Source: Patulibacter americanus DSM 16676 | GTDB lineage: Bacteria > Actinomycetota > Thermoleophilia > Solirubrobacterales > Solirubrobacteraceae | Direction of reading: 5' to 3' | Length of the DNA stretch: 64,000 nt | NCBI RefSeq assembly: GCF_000420025.1 | Contig: NZ_ATUD01000002.1 | Location: forward strand, 124,001 to 188,000 | Part shown: in pieces, positions 9,495-19,441 of the stretch | Layout: each line of letters starts with the position of its first letter | How positions within the stretch are numbered: the stretch's first letter is position 1 | The notes under the pieces: model-generated | Seen by the model: the letters and a program-made list of their open reading frames with translations, nothing else | Told to the model about the DNA's origin: nothing | The model's database searches: none | Made by a program: the position numbers and the translations under genes

Positions 9495-12400
9495 GCACGA
9501 CCGATCGCGACACCCCCGGGACCCCCGGGGCGGGCGACGGCGCCGGCGAGCTGCGGGCGTCGCCCGTCGACCGGCGGCTGCTCTACACGGACGACGGCGG
9601 GCTGCGCCGGGCACTGCCCGTGGAGGGCGGCCCGGACGAGGTGTTTTCGGACCGGCAGGCCGCCGCGATCGAGCGGCAGGGCGAGACGCTCGTGTCCGCC
9701 GGAGCCGGAGCGGGCAAGACGAGCGTGCTCGTCGAGCGCTACCTGCGGCTCCTGGAGGGCGACGACCGGCTGAGCACCGGCTCCGTCCTCGCGATCACGT
9801 TCACGGACAAGGCCGCGGCCGAGATGCGGGAGCGCGTCCGCCGCCGGCTCGAGGCGCTCGTGGGCGGCCGGGTCGAGCTGCCGGAGCGCTGGCGGCTCGA
9901 GGACGCGTGGATCGGCACGTTCCACGGCATCGCCCAACGGCTGCTGCGGCGCTACGCGCTCGCGGCCGGGATCGACCCCGACGCCGAGGTCGCCGACGAG
10001 GGCCGGGCGCGGGAGCTGCGCCACGTGGCCTTCGAGCGCGCGCTGTCGGCGTGGCTGGCCGACCCCGCCCGCGCCCGCGGGCGCGGGCGCCCCGACCGCA
10101 ACGGCCACACCGAGCCCGACCCGCTGCGCGGTCCGGAGGGCGCGCTGCCCGCCGATGCCGACGCGGCCCTCGCCCTCGCGGCGTCCTCCGGGCTCGACGC
10201 CCTGCGCGACGACACCCTCGGCCTGCTCGCGCTGCGCCGCACCCAGGGCCGCGATCCCGCGACCACCCCCGGCCGGGCCCTGCCGGCGCCGCCGGAGGGC
10301 GATGACGACGTCCGCGCGGCCGTCCGCCGGCTGCGCGCCGCGGCCGGGCCGGCGCAGGCGGAGGCCGAGGCGGTCTTCGAGGAGGGCAAGTCGACGCCCG
10401 CCGGCCAGCGCGCCCTGGACCTCGTGCACGACACGGTCGCGGCGCTGCACGTCGAGCTGCCCGACCCCGACGCACCTGCTCCCGTGGAGCTGCCCTCCGC
10501 GGCGGCGATGGAGGGCTGGGCGCTCCCCACCCGCCAGCCCAAGGTCGGCAAGGGGCCGGCCGTGGGCGAGCTGCGCGCGGCGGTCGAGGACGCCCGCGAG
10601 CTGGCCCGTGCCCGGGAGCTGGCCCCGCACGGCGAGCGCGAGCTGCGGCTGCGCGAGGCGCTGCTCGTCGCCACGGCCCGGGAGTACCGCCGGGCGAAGC
10701 GGGAGCGCGCGCTCGTCGACTTCGACGACCTGCTGCTCGCCCTGCTCGAGCTCCTGCGACGCCGGCCCGACGTGGCCGGGCGCCTGCGGGCGCGGTTCCA
10801 GCAGGTGCTCGTCGACGAGTACCAGGACACGAACCCCGTGCAGCTCGAGCTCGTCGAGCGGCTGTCGAACCCGGAGAGCCGGTTCCAGGTCGGCGACCGG
10901 CTGCAGGCGATCTACGGGTTCCGGCACGCCACCGTGGCCGGCTTCGATGCCGCCGCGGCCCGCGCCGACGCCGCGGGCGGGCGGCTCGCGCTCGACGAGA
11001 CGTTCCGTTGCCCCAGCGACGTGCTCGCGCTCGCCAACCGCGTCGGCGTGCCCGCGCACGAGGGCTACCAGCCGCTCGTCGGCGGGCACGACCGGGCGCC
11101 GAAGGACGAGCGGCCCACGCCGCCCGTCGAGATCCACGTGCTCGCGATCGACCCGAGCACGCCGGACGCTGGACAGGAGGCGGAGGGGGAGGCCGAGGAG
11201 GCACCCGTCGCCCCCGGCGAGCCGGAGTACGTGGCCGGCGTCGTCTCCGAGCTCGTGGCCCAGGGCCGCCGGCCCGCGGAGATCGCGATCCTCGTCCGCC
11301 GCACGGCGCCCGTCGAGGCGCTGGGCCGGGCGCTCCTGGACCGCGGCATCGACGCCGTGCCCGTCGTGGCCACGCCGCTCCTGCGCACGCTCGAGGCGCG
11401 GGAGCTCGAGGCGTGGCTGCGCGCGGTTGCCAACCCGCTCGACGACGTCGCGCTCATGGGTGCGCTGCGCCTGCCCACGGCCGGGGTCGACGCCGACGCG
11501 CTCGTCCCGTTGGCGGCGGAGCACGGCGCCGCGCTCGAGCTCGCCCGCGAGGCCGGCCGTCCCGCGCCCGTCCTGTGGGACACCCTGCGCGAGCTCGGTC
11601 TCCCCGGACGCAGCCCGCGCTACCCGATGTCGGAGGACGCCCGCGACGAGCTCGACCTGCAGGCCGTCGCGCTGGCGCGGCACCGGGGGTTGGCCCGCCG
11701 CGCCGGCCCGGCCGAGCTGCTCGCCGACCTGCGCGGCAACGACGCCTACCGCGCGTCGATCCTGGCCCGTCCCGGAGGTGCGCGCCGGTGGGCGACGGTC
11801 GAGGCGTTCGTGGCCTGGGCCGAGGAGCAGGAGGAGGCCGGCGACGACCTGCCCGGCCTGCTGCGCCGCATCGCCGCCGACCGCGACGGCCCCGACGCGC
11901 CGGTGCTCACGGACGGCGACGCCGTGCGGATCACCACCGTCCACCGCTCGAAGGGCCTGGAGTGGCCCGTCGTGATCGTCTGCGACCTCGGCGCCCGCAT
12001 CAACGCCGACCGGCCCGGCGTCCTCGTCGGCACGGCCCCCGAGGACACCCGGATCGGCCTGCGGCTGCCCGCGGGCGGCTCGCCCGTGCGCCTGTGGGAC
12101 TACGACGCGCTGACGGCCGAAGCCGACCGTGCGCAGGCGGAGGAGGAGCGCCGGCTCGTGCACGTCGCGACGACGCGGGCGAAGGAGCGGCTCATCCTCT
12201 GCGGCGGCTGGCCCCTGGCCTGCGAGGGGACGGGCTCCGACCGCGAGGCCACGGACCGCCTGGACCCCGAGCGCGCGGTCGCTGTCGCCCCGGGTGGCGG
12301 CCATGACGCGGCACCGCGTACCGCCCCGTTGCGCTGGCTGCTGCCGCTCGTGGCGCCCGAGGAGGCGTGGCCGTCCCGCGGCGACGAGCGGCTCGTGCCC

Positions 12401-13435
12401 GTCACCGACCCGACGGGCGCGGTCACGTCGCCCGCCGAGGTGCTGCTGCGCGCCGTCGACCCCGCCGAGGCCGCCCCGACGGCCCCGGCCGCCGCGGCGC
12501 CGGCCGTGCCCGCCGCCCAGGACGGCGACGCCGGTGACGCCGAGGACGTCGGCGCCCTCGGCGTGCTGGTGGGCCCCGGCGAGCCCGATTCGTTCGAGGA
12601 CGAGGACGACGAGGACGGCTTCCGCCCCGGCCCGCCGCCCCTGCCGCTGCCCGACCCGGTGAGCTACACGGCGCTCGCGGCCCGCCTGGGACTCGAGGTC
12701 GATCCCGGCGACGTTCGCCACGAGCGTCCGGCCGACCCCGTCGACGAGGAGCCCGCCGAGGACGATCCCGCCGCGCTGCCCGCCGCACCCCCGGCCACGC
12801 TCTTCACGACGGCGTCCCTCGACGGCCGGGCGCGCGGGGTGGCCGTGCACGGGCTGCTTGAGGCCCGGCTGTCCGGTCCCGCGCGGCCCGGCCCCGCCGC
12901 GGCGGGGCCCGGCGCCCGCGGCGCCACGCCCGACGACGCCCGGCGGATCCTCGCCGAGGAGGCCCCGGGGCTCGGCCCCGTCGACGAGGCCGACGCCCGG
13001 GCGCTCGTCGCGATCGCCGCGCGGCTCGAGGCCACGGACGTCGCCCGGCGCGCGCTGGCCCTGCCGCCGGCCCGGCGCCACGTCGAGCGGCCGTTCCTGT
13101 TCGACCCGGGCGCGGGCCGCCCGCTGCTGCAGGGCGTGGTCGACCTGTGGCTCGACGAGGACGACGGCCGGGTGACGATCGCCGACTGGAAGACCAACCG
13201 GCTGCAGGGCCGCAGCCCGCAGGCCGTGGTCGACGGGCACTACGCGCTGCAGCGCGACGTCTACGCCCTGGCCGCCCTGCTCTCCGGCGCCCGCGGCGTC
13301 GAGGTCCAGTTCGTCTTCGCGGAGGCCCCCGACGAGCCCGCCTCGGCCGTCCTCACCGCGGATGACCTCCCGGCGCTGCGCGAGCGGGTCGGCGCCGAGA
13401 TCGACCGCGCCGCCCGGACGGTCCCGCGGGGCTGA
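9491..13435 (+). CDS. addA: AddA-like UvrD/RecB-family helicase-nuclease
   Basis: 1314 residues. Superfamily 1A helicase motifs are complete: Walker A AGAGAGKT (K76), motif Ia ITFTDKAAAEM, motif II DEYQD (D442, E443), motif III GDRLQAIYGF, motif V VHRSKGLEW and motif VI HVATTRAKER. A C-terminal RecB-type nuclease domain ends with the catalytic D1232-W-K1234. With AddB it should unwind and degrade broken DNA ends before RecA loading. An acidic, Pro/Ala-rich linker (about residues 990-1060) separates helicase and nuclease. The start is GTG 9491 inside the addB stop. This is AddAB rather than the AdnAB of mycobacteria, because only this subunit carries a full set of helicase motifs. Confidence 0.92.
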   Translation: MSTTDRDTPGTPGAGDGAGELRASPVDRRLLYTDDGGLRRALPVEGGPDEVFSDRQAAAIERQGETLVSAGAGAGKTSVLVERYLRLLEGDDRLSTGSVLAITFTDKAAAEMRERVRRRLEALVGGRVELPERWRLEDAWIGTFHGIAQRLLRRYALAAGIDPDAEVADEGRARELRHVAFERALSAWLADPARARGRGRPDRNGHTEPDPLRGPEGALPADADAALALAASSGLDALRDDTLGLLALRRTQGRDPATTPGRALPAPPEGDDDVRAAVRRLRAAAGPAQAEAEAVFEEGKSTPAGQRALDLVHDTVAALHVELPDPDAPAPVELPSAAAMEGWALPTRQPKVGKGPAVGELRAAVEDARELARARELAPHGERELRLREALLVATAREYRRAKRERALVDFDDLLLALLELLRRRPDVAGRLRARFQQVLVDEYQDTNPVQLELVERLSNPESRFQVGDRLQAIYGFRHATVAGFDAAAARADAAGGRLALDETFRCPSDVLALANRVGVPAHEGYQPLVGGHDRAPKDERPTPPVEIHVLAIDPSTPDAGQEAEGEAEEAPVAPGEPEYVAGVVSELVAQGRRPAEIAILVRRTAPVEALGRALLDRGIDAVPVVATPLLRTLEARELEAWLRAVANPLDDVALMGALRLPTAGVDADALVPLAAEHGAALELAREAGRPAPVLWDTLRELGLPGRSPRYPMSEDARDELDLQAVALARHRGLARRAGPAELLADLRGNDAYRASILARPGGARRWATVEAFVAWAEEQEEAGDDLPGLLRRIAADRDGPDAPVLTDGDAVRITTVHRSKGLEWPVVIVCDLGARINADRPGVLVGTAPEDTRIGLRLPAGGSPVRLWDYDALTAEADRAQAEEERRLVHVATTRAKERLILCGGWPLACEGTGSDREATDRLDPERAVAVAPGGGHDAAPRTAPLRWLLPLVAPEEAWPSRGDERLVPVTDPTGAVTSPAEVLLRAVDPAEAAPTAPAAAAPAVPAAQDGDAGDAEDVGALGVLVGPGEPDSFEDEDDEDGFRPGPPPLPLPDPVSYTALAARLGLEVDPGDVRHERPADPVDEEPAEDDPAALPAAPPATLFTTASLDGRARGVAVHGLLEARLSGPARPGPAAAGPGARGATPDDARRILAEEAPGLGPVDEADARALVAIAARLEATDVARRALALPPARRHVERPFLFDPGAGRPLLQGVVDLWLDEDDGRVTIADWKTNRLQGRSPQAVVDGHYALQRDVYALAALLSGARGVEVQFVFAEAPDEPASAVLTADDLPALRERVGAEIDRAARTVPRG

Positions 13436-13449
13436 TCCGGGGCTGGCCC

Positions 13450-13480
13450 GCGCCGGTCCCGGCCTGCGCCGGTCCCGGCC
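13450..13480 (+). repeat. Direct repeat in the addA/BrkB convergent gap
   Basis: GCGCCGGTCCCGGCC occurs at 13450-13464 and 13466-13480. The surrounding 123-nt gap contains several CCCGGG-type inverted repeats that may terminate both convergent genes. Confidence 0.6.
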
Positions 13481-13558
13481 CGCCCCGGGCATCCCGGGCC
13501 GGGGCCTGGGGCCGTGCCCGGCGATCCCGGACACGACCGGGCCGGGAACCGCCGACCC

Positions 13559-14536
13559 TCAGACCGGCGGCGTCCCCACGGGCGGGGTCGGCATCGCGGC
13601 CGGCGGGCCGTCGCCGCGGACGAGCCGCGTGCGCTCGAGCTCGGCCTCGACCTGGGCGCCGAAGAGGAACGCGGCGGAGGACAGCCAGAGCCAGAAGAGC
13701 AGGACGACCGCGCCGCCCAGAGCGCCGTAGGCGCTGCCAAAGCCGGCGATCCGCACGTAGAGCGCGAAGCCGATCGTGGCGAGGATCCAGGCCGCGAGGG
13801 CCGTGAGCGCGCCCGGGGTCAGCAGGCGCAGCCCGTTCTCGTGCAGGTCGGGCGCCCGGGCGTAGATCAGCCCGATCACGAGCAGCAGGGCGCCGAGGCC
13901 GACGGGGATGCGGACGATCTGCCAGACGATGGGCGCGTCGCCGAGCCCGACGGCGGAGAAGACGGTGTCGGCGACCGAGCCGCCGACGACGAAGAGGATC
14001 GCCGCGAAGGCCATGAGCGCGATCGCCAGCACGGCCGTCAGGACGTCCGCGAGCTTGTGGCGGACGAAGCCGCGGGTCTCGGGCACGTGGTAGACGACGT
14101 TGAGCGCCCGGCCGGCGGCGGAGAACGCCCCCGAGGCGCCGTTCATGGCGAGCACGATCGAGATCGCCAGGGTGATCGACGCTCCCCCGCGGGCCTGGTC
14201 CAGCGCGGTCTCCACGAGGCCCCGCACCGCCTCGGCGCTGTCGCTGGCGGTCGAGCTCGACGTGCGCTCCGACACGAGCGACGAGAACTCGTCGGCGATC
14301 GTGGTCGGCAGGGAGTCGGCGCCCAGCAGCGTCAGGAGCGACGCGCCGACGAGCAGCACCGGCACGAGCGCGAGGACGGAGTAGTAGGCGAGGGTCGCCG
14401 CCCAGTCCGTCATCCCCTGCTCGCGGAAGGCGTTGAAGGCCCGGACCACGATCCCGCGCCAGTCGCGCGCGCCGAGGTCGGTGTCCCGCAGCGGGCGCAG
14501 CCGGCGTGGTCGTCGGTTCTGCGCGTCTGAGGCCAT
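13559..14536 (-). CDS. YihY/BrkB family inner-membrane protein
   Basis: 325 residues. After a basic N-terminus there is the family motif AFREQGMTDWAATLAYYSVLALVP, here seen as its parts DWAATLAYYS and ALVPVLL, then about six hydrophobic helices and a Pro-rich tail. Family members were once called ribonuclease BN; that activity was misassigned, and the true role is probably transport- or envelope-related. The ATG at 14536 is preceded by a TACGCT box 9 nt upstream. It is a single gene between convergent addA and divergent gltB. Confidence 0.9.
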   Translation of the reverse strand: MASDAQNRRPRRLRPLRDTDLGARDWRGIVVRAFNAFREQGMTDWAATLAYYSVLALVPVLLVGASLLTLLGADSLPTTIADEFSSLVSERTSSSTASDSAEAVRGLVETALDQARGGASITLAISIVLAMNGASGAFSAAGRALNVVYHVPETRGFVRHKLADVLTAVLAIALMAFAAILFVVGGSVADTVFSAVGLGDAPIVWQIVRIPVGLGALLLVIGLIYARAPDLHENGLRLLTPGALTALAAWILATIGFALYVRIAGFGSAYGALGGAVVLLFWLWLSSAAFLFGAQVEAELERTRLVRGDGPPAAMPTPPVGTPPV

Positions 14537-14545
14537 CCGCGGCGC

Positions 14546-14551
14546 AGCGTA
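14546..14551 (-). promoter_or_regulatory. -10 box of the BrkB-family gene
   Basis: TACGCT on the minus strand, 9 nt before ATG 14536. Confidence 0.45.
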
Positions 14552-14705
14552 GCGGCCCGTCGGCGGGCGGGACGACGGTCACCGGGGGTGGACGACCCGG
14601 TCGGCGCGTCGACGCCGTGCGCCCGGCCGGGGACGCGGGCCTCCGGGGGGCCCGCCGGCGGTCGCCCGTGGGGGCCTGCTCTTCGTCGCCCCTTCGCCTC
14701 CGACG

Positions 14706-14735
14706 TTGAGGTCCCTGCGAACCCCGGTGTAGAAT
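14706..14735 (+). promoter_or_regulatory. gltB promoter
   Basis: TTGAGG (14706-14711) and TAGAAT (14730-14735) are separated by 18 nt, close to a housekeeping sigma promoter. This predicts a leader of about 75 nt. A Shine-Dalgarno AGGAG lies at 14799-14803. Unlike most promoters in this window, it is not leaderless. Confidence 0.6.
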
Positions 14736-14815
14736 CCGCCGTTCCCTCCGGGATGCATTGTCGCCCACCCCGGAGCGCTCCACACGGGCCCTTCCCGCAG
14801 GAGCACCCCTTGCCT

Positions 14816-17800
14816 ATGACCCGATTCACTCGCCTCCCCGCGGCCAACGGCCTCTACGACCCACAGAACGAGCACGACGCCTGTGGCGTAGCGATGATCG
14901 CGCGTCTGGACAACGTCCCGCAGCACGAGACGATCGTCCGGGCGCTACACGCGCTGGAGAACCTGGACCACCGCGGGGCCGCCGGCGCGGACGCGCGAAC
15001 GGGCGACGGCGCGGGCATCCTCGTACAGCTGCCCCACGACTTCCTCCGGTCCGTCGTGGACTTCGAGCTCCCCGAGCCGGGCCAGTACGCCGTCGGCATG
15101 TGCTTCCTGCCGCAGGACGAGCGCCAGCGGCACAAGGTCGAGGACATGATCGAGCGCAACGTGCGCGTCGAGGGCCAGCGCGTGCTGGGCTGGCGCGACG
15201 TGCCGGTCGTCGAGGACGCCATCGGGCAGACGGCGAACGAGGCGCGCCCGTACTTCCGCCAGATCTTCATCGAGGCGGGACCGGGCTTCGATCACGACCA
15301 GGAGGCGTTCGAGCGCAAGCTCTACGTCATCCGCCGCACCTGCGAGCTGGCGACGCCGGAGTTCTACGCGTCGACGTTCTCCTCGCGGACGCTGGTCTAC
15401 AAGGGGATGCTGCTCTCCGCGCAGGTCCCGCAGTTCTTCCCGGACCTCCAGGACGAGCGCTTCACCTCGGCGATCGCCCTCGTGCACTCGCGGTTCTCGA
15501 CGAACACGTTCCCGAGCTGGGACCGCGCGCACCCCAACCGCGTCATCGCCCACAACGGCGAGATCAACACGCTGCGGGGCAACATCAACTGGATGCGGGC
15601 GCGCGAGTCGCAGCTGCAGTCGCACCTCTTCGGCGGCGACGTCGGCAAGATCAAGCCCGTCGTCCGCCCCGGCGGCTCGGACTCCGCGACGTTCGACAAC
15701 GTCCTCGAGCTGCTCATGCTCGCCGGACGCTCGCTGCCGCACGCGGTGATGATGATGGTCCCCGAGGCCTTCGAGGACCGGGACGACCTGAGCCCGGAGC
15801 TCAAGGGCTTCTACGCCTACCACTCGCTCCTCATGGAGCCGTGGGACGGCCCCGCCGCCGTGCTCTTCACGGACGGCCGCACCGTCGGCGCCACGCTCGA
15901 CCGCAACGGGCTGCGCCCGGGTCGCTGGGCGGAGACGAAGGACGGCTGGATCATCCTCGGCTCCGAGGCCGGGATGCTCGAGATCCACCCGAGCAACATC
16001 AAGCGCCTGGGCCGCCTCGCGCCGGGCGAGCTGTTCCTCGTCGATCTCGAGCAGGGCCGGGTCGTCCCGGACGCCGAGGTCAAGAAGCAGGTCGCCACGC
16101 AGCGCCCGTACGAGGCGTGGCACCGCGACCAGGTCGTGCACTTCTCCGACCTCGAGGAGCGCAAGGCGGTCCACGAGTCGGGCGAGCACCTCCGCCAGCT
16201 CCAGCAGGCGTTCGGCTACTCCCAGGAGGACGAGCGCGTCCTGCTGACGCCGATGGCCTCCGGCGGCGCCGAGCCGATCGGCTCCATGGGCAACGACGCG
16301 GCGCTCGCCGTGCTCTCGGACAAGCGCCCGCAGCTGTTCAGCTACTTCAAGCAGCTGTTCGCGCAGGTGACGAACCCGCCGATCGACCCGATCCGCGAGG
16401 ACATCGTGATGTCGCTGTCCTCCTCGATCGGCGGGCAGAAGAACCTGCTCGAGGAGACGCCGGAGCACGCGCACCACCTCGTCCTGAAGCACCCCATCCT
16501 CCGCAACGACGAGATGGAGACGCTGCGGCAGGTCGACCAGGGCATCTTCCGCTCGCACACGATCGACGTCACATGGCCCGTGGCGGAGGGGCCCGAGGGC
16601 ATCCATCGCCGGCTTGCCAACGCGTGCGACGAGGCCTACGACGCGATCCAGGCCGGGCGCAACGTCCTCATCCTGTCCGACCGCGCGGCGAGCGCCGAGC
16701 GGGTCGCGATCCCCTCGCTGCTCGCCGTGGCGGCGGTGCACCACCACCTCGTGCGTGAGGGCGTGCGGCTCGAGGCCGGGCTCGTCATCGAGTCGGCCGA
16801 GCCGCGCGAGGTCCACCACTTCGCGACGCTCCTGGGCTACGGCGCGGCCGCGATCAACCCGTACCTGATGTTCGACACGGTCGACGCGCTCGTCGACCAG
16901 GGCCGCATCCCCGGGGTCGACGACCACCGGACCGCCGAGAAGAACGTCGTCAAGGCCATCGGCAAGGGCCTCCTGAAGACGATCTCGAAGATGGGCATCT
17001 CGACGATCGCGTCGTACTCCGGCGCCCAGATCTTCGAGGCCGTCGGCCTGCACCCCTCCCTCATCGACCGCTACTTCACGGGCACGGCCTCGCGGATCGG
17101 CGGCGTGGGCCTCGAGGTCCTGGCGCAGGAGGCGCTCGAGCGCCACGCCCGCGCGTGGATCCTCGACGCCGACCACGACCCGACCCAGGTCGGCGCCAAG
17201 GTCGAGTCGCTGCTCCCCGTCGGCGGCATCTACTCGTGGCGCCGCGACGGCGAGCACCACATGTGGAACCCCACCACGATCTCGCTGCTCCAGCACGCCG
17301 TCCGCACGGGCGACCGCTCCGGGCCGGACGACGGCGCGCGGACGAAGTTCCGCGAGTTCTCCGACGTCTCGAACTCGGACGCCACCCGCAAGGCGACGCT
17401 ACGCGGGCTCATGACCTTCGACACGGACGGGGTGCAGGCGATCCCGCTCGAGGAGGTCGAGCCGGCCAGCGAGATCGTCAAGCGGTTCGTGACGGGCGCG
17501 ATGTCGCTCGGCTCGATCTCGACGGAGGCCCACGAGAACCTCGCGATCGCGATGAACCGCCTCGGCGGCAAGTCCAACACGGGCGAGGGCGGCGAGGACC
17601 CGCGACGGTTCACGCCCGAGCCCAACGGCGACCGCAAGCGCTCCGCGATCAAGCAGGTCGCGTCCGGGCGCTTCGGCGTGACGGCGCACTACCTCGCCAA
17701 CGCGGACCAGCTCCAGATCAAGATGGCGCAGGGCGCGAAGCCCGGCGAGGGCGGCCAGCTGCCCGGCCACAAGGTCGACAAGTACATCGGCTCCGTCCGG

Positions 17801-19441
17801 CACACGACGCCGGGCGTCGGCCTGATCTCGCCGCCGCCGCACCACGACATCTACTCCATCGAGGACCTCAAGCAGCTCATCTACGACCTGCGCTGCGGCA
17901 ACCCCGAGGCGTCCGTCTCGGTGAAGCTGGTGTCCGAGGTCGGCGTGGGCACCATCGCCTCCGGCGTCGCGAAGGCCGGGGCCGACCACATCGTGGTCGC
18001 CGGCCACGACGGAGGGACGGGCGCGTCGCCCCTCTCCTCCATCGTCTCCGCGGGCGTCCCGTGGGAGATCGGCCTGGCCGAGACGCAGCAGACGCTGCTG
18101 CTCAACGACCTGCGCTCCCGGGTGCGGGTGCAGACGGACGGCCAGCTCAAGACGGGCCGCGACGTCGTCATCGCCGCGCTGCTCGGTGCGGACGAGTTCG
18201 GCTTCTCGACCGCGCCCCTGATCGCGACGGGCTGCATCATGATGCGCGCCTGCCACCTCAACACCTGCCCGGTGGGCATCGCGACGCAGGACCCCGAGCT
18301 GCGCAAGAAGTTCCAGGGCACGCCGGAGCACGTCGTGAACTACTTCCTGATGGTGGCCGAGGAGATCCGCGAGATCCTCGCCGAGCTCGGCGCCCGCACG
18401 GTCGACGAGATCGTCGGCCACTCCGAGCTCCTGAAGGCGGACGAGGCGGTGGACCACTGGAAGGCGCGCGGCGTCGACCTGGCCAACCTCTTCCACCGTC
18501 CGGAGATCCGTGAGGACGTCGCCCTCGGCGGTGTGGCCCCGCAGCGCACGGGCCACATCGACGACCACCTCGACTGGAAGCTGCTGCCGCAGGTGGCCCC
18601 GGCCGTCGAGCGTGGCGAGGCCGTCGCGATCGAGTCGCGGATCCGCAACGTCGACCGCTGCGTCGGCGGGATCATCTCCTCCCGCATCGCGACGCTCCAG
18701 GGCATCGACGGCCTCCCCGAGGGCACGCTGAAGATCGCGTTCTCCGGCTCGGCCGGCCAGAGCTTCGGCGGCTGGCTCGCGCCGGGCATCGAGTTCTCGC
18801 TCTCCGGCGACGCGAACGACTACACCGGCAAGGGCCTCTCCGGCGGCGTGCTCTCCGTGCGCCCGCCCGAGAGCGCCACGTACGTCGCCGAGGAGCAGCA
18901 GATCGTCGGCAACACGGTGCTCTACGGCGCCACGAAGGGCCGCGCGTTCTTCCGCGGCCGCGCCGGCGAGCGGTTCGCCGTGCGCAACTCGGGGGCCTCG
19001 ACGGTCGTCGAGGGCGTCGGCGACCACGGCTGCGAGTACATGACGGGCGGCCGCGTGGTCGTCCTGGGCTCCGTCGGGCGCAACTTCGCGGCCGGCATGT
19101 CGGGCGGCTTCGCGTTCGTCCTCGACGAGGAGGGCACCTTCCGGCGCAACGTCAACCCGACGGTCCTCGACCAGCTCGAGGATCCGGACGAGGCCGACCT
19201 GATCGAGCTGCACGCCCTGATCACGGAGCATCGCGAGTGGACCGGCTCCGCCGTCGCCGAGCGGGTGCTGGGCGATTGGGAGCACGCGCAGACCCGGTTC
19301 GTGAAGGTCTTCCCGGCGGACTACCGGCGGGTGCTGGAGCAGCTGGCGCACGAGGAGGCGGCCGTGGGTGCACGGGCCGCGAAGGAGGAGACGACGGAGA
19401 TCGTCGGGGCTCCGCAGACGACCGACGAGGAGAAGTACTGA
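14816..19441 (+). CDS. gltB: Glutamate synthase (NADPH) large subunit
   Basis: 1541 residues, the usual length. It converts glutamine plus 2-oxoglutarate to two glutamates. The order is an N-terminal class II glutamine amidotransferase, a central domain, an FMN-binding synthase domain with the 3Fe-4S cysteine motif CHLNTCPVG, and a C-terminal beta-helix (GXGXG) domain. C23 in HDACGV should become the N-terminal nucleophile after removal of a 22-residue propeptide. ATG 14816 lies 12 nt after AGGAG. An in-frame TTG at 14810 has better spacing (6 nt) and would add two residues to the propeptide. The stop overlaps gltD (TGATG). Confidence 0.97.
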   Translation: MTRFTRLPAANGLYDPQNEHDACGVAMIARLDNVPQHETIVRALHALENLDHRGAAGADARTGDGAGILVQLPHDFLRSVVDFELPEPGQYAVGMCFLPQDERQRHKVEDMIERNVRVEGQRVLGWRDVPVVEDAIGQTANEARPYFRQIFIEAGPGFDHDQEAFERKLYVIRRTCELATPEFYASTFSSRTLVYKGMLLSAQVPQFFPDLQDERFTSAIALVHSRFSTNTFPSWDRAHPNRVIAHNGEINTLRGNINWMRARESQLQSHLFGGDVGKIKPVVRPGGSDSATFDNVLELLMLAGRSLPHAVMMMVPEAFEDRDDLSPELKGFYAYHSLLMEPWDGPAAVLFTDGRTVGATLDRNGLRPGRWAETKDGWIILGSEAGMLEIHPSNIKRLGRLAPGELFLVDLEQGRVVPDAEVKKQVATQRPYEAWHRDQVVHFSDLEERKAVHESGEHLRQLQQAFGYSQEDERVLLTPMASGGAEPIGSMGNDAALAVLSDKRPQLFSYFKQLFAQVTNPPIDPIREDIVMSLSSSIGGQKNLLEETPEHAHHLVLKHPILRNDEMETLRQVDQGIFRSHTIDVTWPVAEGPEGIHRRLANACDEAYDAIQAGRNVLILSDRAASAERVAIPSLLAVAAVHHHLVREGVRLEAGLVIESAEPREVHHFATLLGYGAAAINPYLMFDTVDALVDQGRIPGVDDHRTAEKNVVKAIGKGLLKTISKMGISTIASYSGAQIFEAVGLHPSLIDRYFTGTASRIGGVGLEVLAQEALERHARAWILDADHDPTQVGAKVESLLPVGGIYSWRRDGEHHMWNPTTISLLQHAVRTGDRSGPDDGARTKFREFSDVSNSDATRKATLRGLMTFDTDGVQAIPLEEVEPASEIVKRFVTGAMSLGSISTEAHENLAIAMNRLGGKSNTGEGGEDPRRFTPEPNGDRKRSAIKQVASGRFGVTAHYLANADQLQIKMAQGAKPGEGGQLPGHKVDKYIGSVRHTTPGVGLISPPPHHDIYSIEDLKQLIYDLRCGNPEASVSVKLVSEVGVGTIASGVAKAGADHIVVAGHDGGTGASPLSSIVSAGVPWEIGLAETQQTLLLNDLRSRVRVQTDGQLKTGRDVVIAALLGADEFGFSTAPLIATGCIMMRACHLNTCPVGIATQDPELRKKFQGTPEHVVNYFLMVAEEIREILAELGARTVDEIVGHSELLKADEAVDHWKARGVDLANLFHRPEIREDVALGGVAPQRTGHIDDHLDWKLLPQVAPAVERGEAVAIESRIRNVDRCVGGIISSRIATLQGIDGLPEGTLKIAFSGSAGQSFGGWLAPGIEFSLSGDANDYTGKGLSGGVLSVRPPESATYVAEEQQIVGNTVLYGATKGRAFFRGRAGERFAVRNSGASTVVEGVGDHGCEYMTGGRVVVLGSVGRNFAAGMSGGFAFVLDEEGTFRRNVNPTVLDQLEDPDEADLIELHALITEHREWTGSAVAERVLGDWEHAQTRFVKVFPADYRRVLEQLAHEEAAVGARAAKEETTEIVGAPQTTDEEKY

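Noticed and set aside
6357..13435. Reading addA/addB as AdnAB or a phage-defence helicase-nuclease system
   Set aside because: One subunit has complete SF1 motifs and the other a degenerate P-loop with a RecB-type nuclease, as in AddAB; no defence genes lie nearby.
2595..13534. Very long open frames antisense to marP-topB and to addA (over 1200 codons each)
   Set aside because: At this GC content stops are rare in shadow frames. Their translations are Arg/Ala/Gly/Pro-rich without motifs, while the opposite strand encodes complete known families.
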